Assembly (NCBI RefSeq): GCF_002802965.1
Contig: NZ_NXGA01000001.1
Location: forward strand, 2,551,961-2,615,960
Length of the DNA stretch: 64,000 nt
Origin: Sporolactobacillus pectinivorans
Lineage (GTDB): Bacteria; Bacillota; Bacilli; Bacillales; Sporolactobacillaceae
Direction of reading: 5' to 3'
How positions within the stretch are numbered: position 1 is the first letter of the stretch; each line of letters starts with the position of its first letter. A program made the translations under genes and the position numbers. Below, piece by piece: positions 27,760 through 36,179 of the stretch. The notes under the pieces are model-generated. The model saw nothing but the letters and a program-made list of their open reading frames with translations. It had not been told where the DNA came from and did no database searches.

Positions 27760-27906
27760 GTCGATTTTTGATCTATTTATGTTGATTTTAAAACCAGTTA
27801 CGTCGATTTCACTCCACTTAATGTCGATTCCTCTTCTGTTTACGTTGATTTTGCTACTCTTTGTGCCGATTTCGCTGATGTTTCTGTTGATTCCATTGCT
27901 GCTGAC
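27760..27906. repeat. 21-bp periodic GTYGATT array, downstream of the NERD gene
   Basis: The core GTYGATT (one copy GCCGATT) starts at 27760, 27781, 27802, 27823, 27844, 27865 and 27886: seven units at exactly 21 bases. It has the same strand sense as the upstream array. Bases before each core favour TTTRY. On the minus strand the array leaves an open frame with a seven-residue period (KIN or EID repeated), which I regard as a by-product. Confidence 0.85.
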
Positions 27907-27923
27907 AGGCTGCTTTCCTTTAA

Positions 27924-28607
27924 TCATGCGTCAAACCGATAACCCGCACCCCAGATTGTGATGATATATTGCGGGTTCGACGGATCCGCTTCGATTTTCT
28001 CCCGGAGCTTGCGGATATGTACGGTGACGGTGGTCAGATCCCCCATCGAGTCAAGGCCCCAGAGTCGTTCAAACAAGTGCTCCTTGCTGAAGACATGATT
28101 TGGGTGTGTGATGAAAAACAGTAGCAGATCAAACTCTTTTGCTGTCAGTTCAGTTTCTTTTTCATTAACAAAAACTTGCCGGGAACCCCTGTCGATTTTT
28201 AAGCCGCGGACATTTAGCGTGTTTGACTGCTTCCGCCCCGACAGCCGTTCATATCTGGATAGATGTGCCTTCACTCTGGCCACAAGTTCCCCCGGGCTGA
28301 ACGGCTTGACCATATAGTCATCTGCTCCAAGTCCAAAGCCGCGGATTTTATCGATATCCTCTTTTTTTGCTGAGACAAATATGATCGGTATTTCTTTTGT
28401 TTTTCGGATCTCCCTGCAAATGTCGAAACCGTCTCTTCCCGGCAACATCAGATCAAGGATGATCAACTGATAGTCTTCAGTCAGTGCCTTCATCAGGCCG
28501 CGGTCTCCCGATGTCTCAATTTCAGCCTGAAATCCGTTGATTTCCAGATAGTCTCGTTCCAGTTCGGCAATACTCTGTTCATCTTCAACAATCAACACTC
28601 GTTTCAT
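27924..28607 (-). CDS. OmpR/PhoB-family response regulator
   Basis: A protein of 227 residues. The receiver domain has the acidic pocket VEDEQ, the phosphoacceptor aspartate in LIILDLMLPG (about 52), a switch serine in VSAKKED and the lysine in MVKPFSPGE. The C-terminal winged helix ends TIWGAGYRFDA. The start overlaps the kinase stop (ATGA), so the two are coupled. It likely activates or represses cell-envelope genes, possibly this operon. Confidence 0.92.
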   Translation of the reverse strand: MKRVLIVEDEQSIAELERDYLEINGFQAEIETSGDRGLMKALTEDYQLIILDLMLPGRDGFDICREIRKTKEIPIIFVSAKKEDIDKIRGFGLGADDYMVKPFSPGELVARVKAHLSRYERLSGRKQSNTLNVRGLKIDRGSRQVFVNEKETELTAKEFDLLLFFITHPNHVFSKEHLFERLWGLDSMGDLTTVTVHIRKLREKIEADPSNPQYIITIWGAGYRFDA

Positions 28608-30073
28608 TCCGGTTCACCTTTTTGTGCCTTAAAGTTTTTGATTGTAAAACAAATTCTTGTACCTTCATGAACGGTACTCTCCGCCCATACCTCTCCACCA
28701 TGGTCTTCAACGATCCGTTTGACGATGGCCAGTCCGACCCCGCTTCCTCCAGTTTTACTGTTTCTGGATCGATCAGCCCGGTAAAAGCGATCAAAAATTT
28801 GCGACAGTGCTTCCCTTGAAATGCCTGTCCCATTGTCTTCAATCCAAACAGCAACATGATCCCTGCTCTGAATGAGGCTGATTCGAACTTTCGTCTGATC
28901 TTTGTCGCTGTATTTTATGCTGTTGCCGACAATATTGGTGACCACTCGTTTCAGCTTTTCTCTGTCACCCAAAATCAGATATCGACTTCCCTCGTCAGCA
29001 TGAAAAGTCAGAGAAACTCCTTTATTTTCAAGATCAAATTGGATTTCTTCAATGAGATCGGACAAAAATTCTTTCAGATCCACCTTTTCAAAATGATACG
29101 GCAAGCGATTCATGTCCAGTTTTGAATATAATGCAAGCTCATCGATCAGTTGGTCCATATCGATTGATTTCGCGTAGATCGTATTTAAGTAACGCGCCAT
29201 CTTTTCCGGCGTATTGGCAACACCGTCGCGTATTCCTTCAACGTAACCCTTAACGGACGTGATCGGTGTTTTCAAATCGTGCGAGATGTTGGCAATGACT
29301 TCCTTTCGATTTTCCTCATATCTGATCTGCCGTTCAATCGAATCTTTTAATTTTCGGCGCATCATTTCGAATGCCCGGGAAAGTTTACCCAGCTCATCTT
29401 TTTTATTCGTATCGATCTGAAAATCGAGATCGCCTTCTCCGATTTTCTGAGCGGCCCGCGTCATCGTGTTCACAGGCCTGATGATACTTCTGGATACAAA
29501 ATAAGTGAGCAGCCCATTCGTTGCAATTAGGATCAGAAGCAGAAAAAGAAAGAGGATCGGAAATATCGTTAATCCCGGGCTGCCGTCCGCCCACGCGTCA
29601 CGGACAATGAACAGAGTGGCCGCCGCCCCGTCCGGATAGTAAAAATCATAAGACTGCACGTGAAAGGGACGGTGACTAATCCACAGATTTGGCCACGGAT
29701 TAGCCGGTTCCGCCCCAAACCCGGGCAGATCCTTAGCCGGCAGCTTTTTTAATCCAGATGACTGAAACATGATCTGCCCGTTTTTTCTTAAAATCAGCGA
29801 TGCATGATGACTGTTCAGCTTCCTGCTGATTGGTGTGATGTAGTTCCGATCATCCAGTCGATCAGGAGACAAAGAAGCTGTCTTTTTAAGCTGGGCAAAC
29901 TCGTCGTTTACTAGCCGGGTATCCGTGTTCGACGTACTGCCGGCCGGATTCCACGGCAGTCCCACACTCCCCAAGAAAAGATTAAACAGCAGCATTGCCG
30001 CGACTATAAATAGAAATACGGGGATCAGGATCATCGCTATATTGGATAATACCAGCCGTTTCCGGATCGACAT
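28604..30073 (-). CDS. Membrane sensor histidine kinase
   Basis: A protein of 489 residues. Helix 1 is at about 12-35, an extracellular sensor at 36-168, helix 2 at 169-192 and HAMP at about 193-245. The H-box is ANISHDLKTP, the N-box NIVGNSIKYS, and the G-boxes DNGTGIS and GSGVGLAI. ATG 30073 is better spaced from AGGTGG than the preceding ATG. It pairs with the overlapping response regulator. The signal is unknown; small membrane proteins upstream could be part of the sensing unit. Confidence 0.92.
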   Translation of the reverse strand: MSIRKRLVLSNIAMILIPVFLFIVAAMLLFNLFLGSVGLPWNPAGSTSNTDTRLVNDEFAQLKKTASLSPDRLDDRNYITPISRKLNSHHASLILRKNGQIMFQSSGLKKLPAKDLPGFGAEPANPWPNLWISHRPFHVQSYDFYYPDGAAATLFIVRDAWADGSPGLTIFPILFLFLLLILIATNGLLTYFVSRSIIRPVNTMTRAAQKIGEGDLDFQIDTNKKDELGKLSRAFEMMRRKLKDSIERQIRYEENRKEVIANISHDLKTPITSVKGYVEGIRDGVANTPEKMARYLNTIYAKSIDMDQLIDELALYSKLDMNRLPYHFEKVDLKEFLSDLIEEIQFDLENKGVSLTFHADEGSRYLILGDREKLKRVVTNIVGNSIKYSDKDQTKVRISLIQSRDHVAVWIEDNGTGISREALSQIFDRFYRADRSRNSKTGGSGVGLAIVKRIVEDHGGEVWAESTVHEGTRICFTIKNFKAQKGEPE

Positions 30074-30180
30074 CATTCCACCTGCTTCCGACTTAATCCA
30101 GTAAAGTGTATCATATCATAAACCATTCAGTCACATACAGAAAGACACCGCGCTGGAATGCCGGGCGGTGCCGATCGATG

Positions 30181-30396
30181 TTATTTCTTTTTAAGATTCG
30201 CTTTGATTTTGTGGAATTCATTTTCATCGATCTCACCATTAACATACCGCTTCTCAAGCAGATCCATCGAGCTGTCCATGCCTTGCCGGCACCAGTAGGC
30301 TCTTTGGTGTCTCGCAATATTACCGACAATAAAAACAATGATCAGAAAGAAAAGAAAACCAAACAACGGAAAAGGGAAAAATGCTGCATAATGCAT
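30181..30396 (-). CDS. SHOCT-domain small membrane protein
   Basis: A protein of 71 residues. A hydrophobic segment at about 4-25 is followed by a SHOCT motif, LLEKRYVNGEIDENEFHKIKANL, near the C-terminus. SHOCT proteins are short and often sit beside membrane stress systems. The ATG at 30396 has GAGGAG about nine bases upstream. It lies 107 bases upstream of the kinase gene and may share its operon. Confidence 0.8.
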   Translation of the reverse strand: MHYAAFFPFPLFGFLFFLIIVFIVGNIARHQRAYWCRQGMDSSMDLLEKRYVNGEIDENEFHKIKANLKKK

Positions 30397-30526
30397 GTCA
30401 ACCACTCCTCGAAGAATTTATTAAAATCTCATCTACAACGAACAGAATAACGCAGACTCCTTAACAGCCGCTAAATGAGAGATTAAATAATTCTTAAGTC
30501 GTGCAACTTTGACTCATCAATCAATC

Positions 30527-30661
30527 TCATTTTCCGAAGTAATAAACCAGCAGAATAATCACCACAATCAGCATCAGGGATCCTTGCAACCACCCCGCAA
30601 TAAACCAGGTTTTCCAAGTGGAATCTCGCTCCGACCATTTTATTCTGCTCTTTTTCGCCAT
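30527..30661 (-). CDS. Short single-helix membrane protein
   Basis: A protein of 44 residues, beginning MAKKSRIKWSERDSTWKTW and ending in one hydrophobic helix. AAAGGAGAG before the ATG at 30661 supports it. A longer in-frame extension to 30766 has no ribosome site. The function is unknown; its position suggests the same operon as the SHOCT protein and two-component system. Confidence 0.6.
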   Translation of the reverse strand: MAKKSRIKWSERDSTWKTWFIAGWLQGSLMLIVVIILLVYYFGK

Positions 30662-30692
30662 TTTGCTTCTCTCCTTTGAACTCGACCGTTTC

Positions 30693-30860
30693 TTACGCCC
30701 ATCGAAAGAGCCGTACCGCGAGAATGCTGAAAACGACAGCCATTCCGGCAAGTACTCCAACATCAAGACCAGGAGCGTTGACTGCCTGCCCCCTCCATTC
30801 CGCTGTCAAAAGATCATTCACATAATGCAGCGGCAGACATTTGGCCAGAAGTTGTAATTT
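30693..30860 (-). pseudogene. C-terminal relic of an ABC-2-type permease
   Basis: About 55 open codons without a start read LPLHYVNDLLTAEW, GLDVGVLAGMAVVF and end AVRLFRWA. This is the usual C-terminus of ABC-2 permeases. It begins exactly where the preceding kinase-like gene ends (its TGA at 30861-30863), so a deletion probably joined the two. Confidence 0.6.
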
Positions 30861-31421
30861 TCACTCTAGACGGAATTTCTGCTTGATCATTCGGGCTGCT
30901 TCTTCCGCGCTTAGTTCTGTATTATTGATTCGCAGATAGTTTTTTTCGGTTATTTCTCCTTCTGTCGAATTTAACCGATATTTTTCCATCGCATCGAGTA
31001 ATTCGTGTTCAGATGCGACGATGTCCCGCTTTAATTGTTTTTGTTTCAGCCTGTTGGCCGTCCTGTTCCGTTTTAACCGTTCTTCGACACTTGCCTCGAG
31101 TTCTACAAAATAGATGTCGGCACCCGAAGAGCGAAAGACATCGCATGCTCTTTGAATGTAGTTCCATTTTTCGGGGTCATCAAACTTCCAGACCGTGGTG
31201 AAAATAATGCCGCACTGACCGCTTTTTGCATACGTTCGGAATATTTCTTCACGAAACATATGGCACAGCTGCCACATTTCACGGGTAAAGCCGAACAAAG
31301 GAACTAGCAAATCGATGGTCATATGGTTATGGAATAATTTCAAATCCGTTATTTTTGTCAGTTCCTGTCCAACCGTCATTTTTCCGACGGCCTGAGGCCC
31401 AAAGAGCAGGAGAAATTTCAT
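30861..31421 (-). CDS. P-loop nucleotide kinase-like protein
   Basis: A protein of 186 residues. The N-terminal P-loop is FGPQAVGKMTVG (7-18), with methionine where threonine or serine is usual next to the lysine. The lid-like region ERLKRNRTANR and a nucleoside-kinase-like helix pattern follow. It resembles shikimate/gluconate-kinase-like AAA proteins of unknown substrate. GGAGATG precedes the ATG at 31421. Confidence 0.65.
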   Translation of the reverse strand: MKFLLLFGPQAVGKMTVGQELTKITDLKLFHNHMTIDLLVPLFGFTREMWQLCHMFREEIFRTYAKSGQCGIIFTTVWKFDDPEKWNYIQRACDVFRSSGADIYFVELEASVEERLKRNRTANRLKQKQLKRDIVASEHELLDAMEKYRLNSTEGEITEKNYLRINNTELSAEEAARMIKQKFRLE

Positions 31422-31521
31422 TTAAGTCATCTCCATTTCTGTCCAGTACAGATCATTCTATTGAATCGATGCTTTTTCCTTTGTGATTCTGCAATTTTGG
31501 AAATCTGTGATGCCTATACAG

Positions 31522-31551
31522 AAAAGAGGTGCTCACCTCCGCACCTCTTTT
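31522..31551. terminator. Bidirectional terminator after galE
   Basis: A perfect 11-bp stem, AAAAGAGGTGC (31522-31532) with GCACCTCTTTT (31541-31551), around an 8-base loop. It lies between galE and the kinase-like gene. Confidence 0.8.
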
Positions 31552-31640
31552 AAATGCACATTATTCATTTCACGGCAAGGCATAGGAATAAAATCACCCT
31601 CATGTTCCGGATGTCGTTTCTATTGCCGGGCTTTTTCATA

Positions 31641-32636
31641 TCATTTTTTATCACCGTAACCATTCGGGTGTTTTTGGGCCCACGTCCACGCGGTTCCGAT
31701 CATATCATTCATATTGCCGTATCGCGGTTTCCAGCCTAAAATTTTTCTTGCCTTGTCACTGTTTGCCACTAAGGCATCCGGATCGCCACCGCGCCGCGGT
31801 GCAATTCTGACGGGAATCGGCTTCCCAGTTACTTTCCGGGCTGCTTCAACCATCTCACTCACCGAAAACCCGGCTGATGATCCTAGATTGAACGCTTGAC
31901 TCGGATTGCCCTTCTCCAAATAATCAAGTGCAAGGATGTGGGCATCTGCTAAATCAACGACATGAACATAATCACGAACGTTGGTACCATCCGGTGTATC
32001 ATAGTCGTTGCCGCAAATATCGAATACTTTCCGTTGTCCCAGCGACGTTTGCAGGATAATTGGAATAAGGTGGGTTTCCGGCTGATGATCTTCACCGATG
32101 CTTCCATCCGCTTTGGAACCGGCGACGTTAAAGTACCGAAGAGCTACAAACTTAATACCGTAAGCAACATCCGCCCAATGAACGATTTTTTCCATCATTA
32201 ATTTACTTTCACCATACGGATTGATGGGCTTTTGCGGATCAGCTTCTTCTATTGGAATTTGTTTGGAAACACCATAGGTCGCGGCAGTTGAAGAGAAGAC
32301 CATTTTTTTAACACCTTGTTCCTGCATGACTTCAAGCAAGGTGATCATACCGCCAACATTATTGTCAAAGTACTTCAATGGATGCTTCATGGACTCCGGA
32401 ATGACCGAGAAAGCATCCATGTGAATAACTGCATCAACCTTCTCTTTCTTAAAGACATCAATTAAAAATTGTTTATCTCTTGTATCCCCTTCGTAAAAAC
32501 TTGCCTGATCATTCACGGCCGCACGATGCCCGGTTGAAAGGTTGTCAATCACGGCAACATCCCTTCCTTTTTCAATCAGGCGGCTGACCATGTGAGAGCC
32601 AATATAGCCCGCACCCCCAGCAACTAAAATTGTCAT
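31641..32636 (-). CDS. galE: UDP-glucose 4-epimerase
   Basis: A protein of 331 residues, standard GalE length. The NAD-binding motif is GGAGYIGSH (7-15), the catalytic pair is the serine in SSTAATYG and YxxxK in NPYGESK, and the sugar-site motif is RYFNVAGS. It interconverts UDP-glucose and UDP-galactose, in the Leloir pathway or for envelope polysaccharides. No other gal genes are present here. GGAAGTG precedes the ATG at 32636. Confidence 0.93.
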   Translation of the reverse strand: MTILVAGGAGYIGSHMVSRLIEKGRDVAVIDNLSTGHRAAVNDQASFYEGDTRDKQFLIDVFKKEKVDAVIHMDAFSVIPESMKHPLKYFDNNVGGMITLLEVMQEQGVKKMVFSSTAATYGVSKQIPIEEADPQKPINPYGESKLMMEKIVHWADVAYGIKFVALRYFNVAGSKADGSIGEDHQPETHLIPIILQTSLGQRKVFDICGNDYDTPDGTNVRDYVHVVDLADAHILALDYLEKGNPSQAFNLGSSAGFSVSEMVEAARKVTGKPIPVRIAPRRGGDPDALVANSDKARKILGWKPRYGNMNDMIGTAWTWAQKHPNGYGDKK

Positions 32637-32904
32637 TACGACACTTCCAATCTACTAATTTTAATTCCCGGCTGTGATTATTTTTTGTGAGTCTGGATTG
32701 TCCTGCTCGCTTCCTATAAGACCATTATTCACCATTCCAAAGGTGTGAAAAAGTGTAGAAAATAAATAATGGCTTCACCTTTTTGAAGAATACCTCGGGC
32801 GTTGTCCCCGAATGACCGTGATCACGCGTTCTCCAACCGGATAAGGTCTTCAAAGCAAAAAAGCCATTTGAATCTGTTTTACTTGTTTGTTCTATGCAAA
32901 GCAG

Positions 32905-34695
32905 TCATACGTGGATTGGAAATACAGAAACGTCCGGGGGCCGGATCCACAGTTTGCTGAAATCCGCCCAACCGTACGCGTTCATCTCGATTCCGGCAAG
33001 TTCTTTCGAAAAAGTTGAAGCACTTCCAGCATGATAATTGAACAGGATGAACAGATTACGGCGTATATAGTCCTCCGTTTCATCGATTACTTTTCGGCGG
33101 ACAGCCCAATCTGTGCACAGCATCAATCGATTGGCGAGATGATCCAGAACCTTGCGCTGATCTTGATTAAGAAAACGACGTAGAAAAACCGTTTTATCCC
33201 TTAGCAGACTGACAAAACCAAGCTCCAAGTCCTCCTCGAAAATCTCTCCGCACAGCAGCAGATCTGCGCTGCGGTCAATTCCCCGGTCAAAAAATTGGGT
33301 CATGGCAAAGGGATGAATCTTAAGATTTAAACCAACTGTTTCTGCCCTTCTGCGCAACCACTCGGCATCCTCAATGCTGCCCTTCTGATCGAAACAGAAT
33401 AACTGCATCATTTCACCGTGATAACCGGATTTTTCAAGCAATGAACCCGCTTTTGCCAGTGGAAGGCTTGTGACAGACGATTTGCGGCTTGTTTTTCTGA
33501 AAAAACTATCTGCGGGCTCTTCACGGTCACCCTTCAGCTCCTGAATCAGCTTAGATCGGTCACATATGATTCTAAATGCTTGCCTGAAATAAAAATCCAG
33601 CTGAGCGCCGCTTTTGTTGAAATTGAAAGCAAGATAACGGCAGCCAGATAAGCGTGAGAAATAATGATGACTGGTTTCCTCACCGTAATACGATCCTCCA
33701 TGGTCAGCCGGATAGAAACTGACATGATCAGATTTGATATCCGTTCGATAGACGGCAATCCTGTCAATCAATGCCTGTTCACGAAAATACCCTTCAAACC
33801 GTTCAAGGATCAGTGAGTCTTCGGACTTCTGAACGAGTTTGAACGGACCCGTTCCCGACATATGGTTCTGCTGAAAACCAATGTCTGAGGGCAAAATGGC
33901 CGCGTGCAGCGAGCTTAAGAGATGCATCAGAAAACCCATCGGCTTTGAAAAAGTTAACGTGACAGCATATCGTCCGTTCTTTTCCATTCCGATGAGATTT
34001 TCAAAATACCAGGCGCATGGGCTTGATTCCGCCTGAATCCTGTGGAAGGTAAAAAGAACATCCACTGCAGTCAGCTCCCGGCCATGATGAAAGCGCACGC
34101 CTTTGCGCAGATAAAAAGTCCATTGTTTTTGATCCGGACTGCAGATCCAGCTATGTGCAATATGAGGTTCAAAATGACAAGTCTTCAGATTAAAACGGAC
34201 TAATGAGTCAAAGATCTGTCTAGAAAAATGAGCCTCGGTCGTGACCGAAGCTTGCAAAGGATCCAGTGCGGAAAGCTCCCGGCCAAAAGGAATGCGGATC
34301 ACATCCTGGGGATAGGGATGAGCATGTTCCGTATGCAATCCAAACTGTTCGGTAAGAAATCGGCGCAGGTCGTCAGCTGTTCGGCCCGTTAAGCTAGGGT
34401 TGTCCAAGAGTTTGATCGCCCTGTTGAGCTGTCCCTGTTCGATCCACTCTATTGCCTGCTGCTGTAGCAGATCAATCAGCTTTTTATAGAAAATGATTTG
34501 CGATTTGTGCCCGCGCCCTTTCCCAGGCTGCCATGCAATCCAGCCGCGTTCCTGCATTTTGCGGAGAACCAGTTTGGTATTCCGCTCGCTGCAGCAAAGC
34601 ACCTCAGTAAGTTCCTTAAGAGACACGGCCTGAGGTTCATCCATTTTATTCCGGCTGAATGGATAGCAGCTGACGTACTGTTCGATTAATCCCAT
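32905..34695 (-). CDS. SgrR-like regulator (HTH plus solute-binding domain)
   Basis: A protein of 596 residues. An N-terminal winged helix (about 20-75, containing LTEVLCCSERNTKLVLRKM) is fused to an SBP_bac_5 domain (about 165-590) with features such as YLRKGVRFHHGRELTA. This is the SgrR architecture: in enterobacteria SgrR senses sugar-phosphate stress and turns on sgrS and setA. Here it is divergent from an MFS gene, as SgrR is near SetA. The fold is clear; the ligand (sugar or peptide) is not. Confidence 0.85.
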   Translation of the reverse strand: MGLIEQYVSCYPFSRNKMDEPQAVSLKELTEVLCCSERNTKLVLRKMQERGWIAWQPGKGRGHKSQIIFYKKLIDLLQQQAIEWIEQGQLNRAIKLLDNPSLTGRTADDLRRFLTEQFGLHTEHAHPYPQDVIRIPFGRELSALDPLQASVTTEAHFSRQIFDSLVRFNLKTCHFEPHIAHSWICSPDQKQWTFYLRKGVRFHHGRELTAVDVLFTFHRIQAESSPCAWYFENLIGMEKNGRYAVTLTFSKPMGFLMHLLSSLHAAILPSDIGFQQNHMSGTGPFKLVQKSEDSLILERFEGYFREQALIDRIAVYRTDIKSDHVSFYPADHGGSYYGEETSHHYFSRLSGCRYLAFNFNKSGAQLDFYFRQAFRIICDRSKLIQELKGDREEPADSFFRKTSRKSSVTSLPLAKAGSLLEKSGYHGEMMQLFCFDQKGSIEDAEWLRRRAETVGLNLKIHPFAMTQFFDRGIDRSADLLLCGEIFEEDLELGFVSLLRDKTVFLRRFLNQDQRKVLDHLANRLMLCTDWAVRRKVIDETEDYIRRNLFILFNYHAGSASTFSKELAGIEMNAYGWADFSKLWIRPPDVSVFPIHV

Positions 34696-34815
34696 TTAAT
34701 CGCCCCGTCTCTATCTCAATAAACGCTAAAAAAGGTGAAAGATCTGATTTCAGTTTACACTTTTTCTTCCCCTTTTTTAAGGGTAGCATATGAACCAAAA
34801 GAAGGGGGCCAGATC

Positions 34816-36036
34816 ATGCTGCATTCATTACATCGAAATATCAGAATCCGTCTGATTATTTCTTTCTTATCCGTATGTGTCAGCAATATGGTTTTTCCAT
34901 TTATGGCGATGTACTTTGCACAGGCCTTTGGTCCGGCGCTGGCCGGAATACTGCTTTTAATGAATGTGATCATTTCTGCTTCGGCCAGCTTTGTGGGTGG
35001 TTATCTGAGTGACCATTTCGGAAGAAAACCAATGATGATCATTGCCCAGGCAATAGAAATCGCCGCATTCGCTGGTATGGCTCTGGCCAATTCCGGTTGG
35101 TGGGTTTCTTCAGTTTTTACTTTTTTAATGATGGTCGTACAAAATTTAAGCAGCGGATTGATGCATCCCGCTGAAGAAGCCATGCTGATCGATGTCAGCA
35201 CTGAAGAAAATCGTCGTTTGATGTACAGTATTAATTACTGGTCCACCAATTTCGGTATGGCAGCCGGTGCTGTCATCGGCGGTTTCTTTTTTGGATCGTA
35301 CCGGTTTGCGCTTTTTCTCGTCCTGACCATTTCTTCAATCATCGTTTTGTCCCTGATCATTCTTTGTATGACTGAAGTCTATCAACGCCCGGAATCTTCA
35401 ATCAAGGGTGCTTCGCCGTTCTCGATTCTCTCCCACTACTCAAAGGTTGTCGCAGATCGCGTGTTCATCTTATTCTGTATCGGCAATCTACTCGTGCTTT
35501 CACTTGAATTTCAGACCACGAATTACATCGCTGTGCATTTGGAAAAAAGCTTTAAAACTATTACTCTGAATCACTGGCTTAGTCTGGACAGCTATACCAT
35601 GATCAGCTGGATGCGAATTGAGAATACATTGCTTGTCGTCATTCTCGCTCTGATTATCGCCAAATGGACAAAACGGTGCTCTGCTCCTTCGGTCTTTCTT
35701 ATCGGGCTGCCTATTTATTCCCTTGGCTATGCGATCCAGGCTTTCAGCAATCAGTGGGCCTTGCTGACTTTTGCTGTATTCTTTGCAAGTATAGGAGAAC
35801 TAATGTATGTTCCGGTCAGCCAGAGTCTGATTGCTTCCCTGACAAAAGCAAAAACCAGAGCTTCTTATATGGCCATCTATGGTTTTGTTTTTCAAGGTTC
35901 TAAATTGTTTGGCGCAATAGGGATCATCATCGGAGCTTTCCTGCCGCCCGTCATCATGGCCTTGCTTTTCCTGCTCGCGGGTCTGGTTGGTTTATGCTGT
36001 TATCTGAAAGTCTATCGTCAGAAATCGCAGGCATAA
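34816..36036 (+). CDS. MFS exporter divergent from the SgrR-like gene
   Basis: A protein of 406 residues with twelve predicted helices. Loop 2-3 carries GGYLSDHFGRKPMMI. GAAGGGGG precedes ATG 34816, favouring it over the in-frame start at 34735. The N-terminal region (SVCVSNMVFPFMAMYFAQ) resembles MdtG/MdtH-like MFS proteins. Divergent arrangement with an SgrR-type regulator suggests substrate-induced export, perhaps of sugars, by analogy only. Confidence 0.83.
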   Translation: MLHSLHRNIRIRLIISFLSVCVSNMVFPFMAMYFAQAFGPALAGILLLMNVIISASASFVGGYLSDHFGRKPMMIIAQAIEIAAFAGMALANSGWWVSSVFTFLMMVVQNLSSGLMHPAEEAMLIDVSTEENRRLMYSINYWSTNFGMAAGAVIGGFFFGSYRFALFLVLTISSIIVLSLIILCMTEVYQRPESSIKGASPFSILSHYSKVVADRVFILFCIGNLLVLSLEFQTTNYIAVHLEKSFKTITLNHWLSLDSYTMISWMRIENTLLVVILALIIAKWTKRCSAPSVFLIGLPIYSLGYAIQAFSNQWALLTFAVFFASIGELMYVPVSQSLIASLTKAKTRASYMAIYGFVFQGSKLFGAIGIIIGAFLPPVIMALLFLLAGLVGLCCYLKVYRQKSQA

Positions 36037-36179
36037 GTAATATGTGCCAAGCACCAAGACACGAACACTCTAAGATCCGTTCCCGATTTTTTATCTAAGA
36101 TAGATGTCGTTCAGTTAACGAAGTTACTTCATTCTGTTATTGCGCCATCAACAGGAAATTGTAATACTCACATTGTTCA

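Noticed and set aside
26389-27906. CRISPR array
   Set aside because: The conserved part is only about 7 bases, the period is 21, and no cas gene is present.
27685-27927. 80-codon minus-strand ORF over the second repeat array
   Set aside because: It runs through the NERD terminator, has no ribosome site, and its heptad pattern follows from the 21-bp DNA repeat.
32637-32904. Riboswitch or small RNA downstream of the SgrR-like gene
   Set aside because: Some pairing is possible but no known aptamer core or clear promoter was seen.
34735-34815. N-terminal extension of the MFS gene
   Set aside because: GAAGGGGG points to ATG 34816, and the extension would overlap the divergent promoter.
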